Positions 6,048 through 6,070 of a stretch of 6,070 bases of DNA are shown piece by piece. The notes below the pieces were generated by a model that saw only the letters and a list, made by a program, of their open reading frames with translations, was not told where the DNA came from and searched no databases. The DNA comes from Clostridiales bacterium. Its GTDB lineage: Bacteria; Bacillota; Clostridia; Oscillospirales; Acutalibacteraceae. The position numbers were made by a program, and so were the translations under genes. Location of the stretch: assembly GCA_019417145.1 (NCBI GenBank), contig DXVY01000107.1, positions 1 through 6,070 of the forward strand, written 5' to 3'. How positions within the stretch are numbered: the stretch's first letter is position 1; every line of letters begins with the position of its first letter.

Positions 6048-6070
6048 CAGGGGCTACCGGCTGATCCTGA
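6017..6070. repeat. Perfect 54-base palindrome at the window end (fold-back)
   Basis: Bases 6017-6043 are the exact reverse complement of 6044-6070, with no loop and no mismatch; the centre is CCG|CGG at 6043/6044. The left arm is ordinary cysK coding sequence, and the right arm is the same sequence inverted, with a stop in the cysK frame. The repeat runs exactly to the end of the window. The natural GGCCGCGGCC in cysK would be the turning point. This is most simply an assembly or template fold-back artefact, not a biological element. Confidence 0.9.

Noticed and set aside
6017..6070. The end palindrome as a terminator, telomere-like hairpin, or recombination site
   Set aside because: Both arms are cysK coding sequence, there is no T run, and the repeat stops exactly at the window end; a fold-back artefact is simpler.

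Overview
The window looks like chromosomal DNA from a fairly GC-rich member of the Clostridia (Bacillota), possibly a gut Oscillospirales-type organism. The reasons are near-consensus AGGAGG ribosome binding sites, tightly packed genes, lipoprotein signal peptides, an O-acetylserine sulfhydrylase / cysteine desulfurase / IscU-type scaffold cluster, and a UgtP-like glycosyltransferase. The taxonomic placement is inferred from gene style only; no marker gene is present.

Layout. Positions 1-141 hold no recognisable gene but carry a promoter reading rightward. Positions 142-1269 (+) encode an ApbE-family FAD:protein FMN transferase lipoprotein. Facing it tail to tail, and overlapping it by 9 bases, is a small FMN-binding-domain lipoprotein (1261-1788, -) that is its probable substrate. 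A 185-base divergent intergenic region (1789-1973) carries a promoter with a perfect -10 box for the next pair: a UgtP/MGDG-synthase-like glycosyltransferase (1974-3095, +), coupled by a 4-base ATGA overlap to a PlsY-like membrane acyltransferase (3092-3694, +). A strong bidirectional hairpin terminator (3693-3732) separates this lipid pair from a leftward operon. That operon is transcribed cysK -> nifS -> nifU: a partial O-acetylserine sulfhydrylase (5356 to about 6047, -), a cysteine desulfurase (4153-5343, -) and an Fe-S scaffold (3741-4166, -).

How the genes fit together. There are three functional modules. The first is extracytoplasmic flavinylation: ApbE would transfer FMN from FAD to a threonine of the neighbouring lipoprotein, probably for electron transfer at the cell surface. 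The second is membrane lipid synthesis: a PlsY-like step would feed the phosphatidic acid/diacylglycerol pathway, and a GT28-type enzyme would glycosylate diacylglycerol. The third is sulfur handling: CysK makes cysteine, NifS removes its sulfur as a persulfide, and the NifU/IscU scaffold assembles Fe-S clusters.

The most important caution concerns the right end. The last 54 bases (6017-6070) are a perfect loopless palindrome that folds cysK back on itself, and a one-base frameshift in cysK lies about 10 bases inside it. Both look like assembly or sequencing artefacts at a contig end. I see no wholly new system. The points of biological interest are the ApbE/substrate pair with an unusual cysteine in the flavinylation motif, the divergent PlsY-like protein, and the cysteine-rich tail of the scaffold protein.
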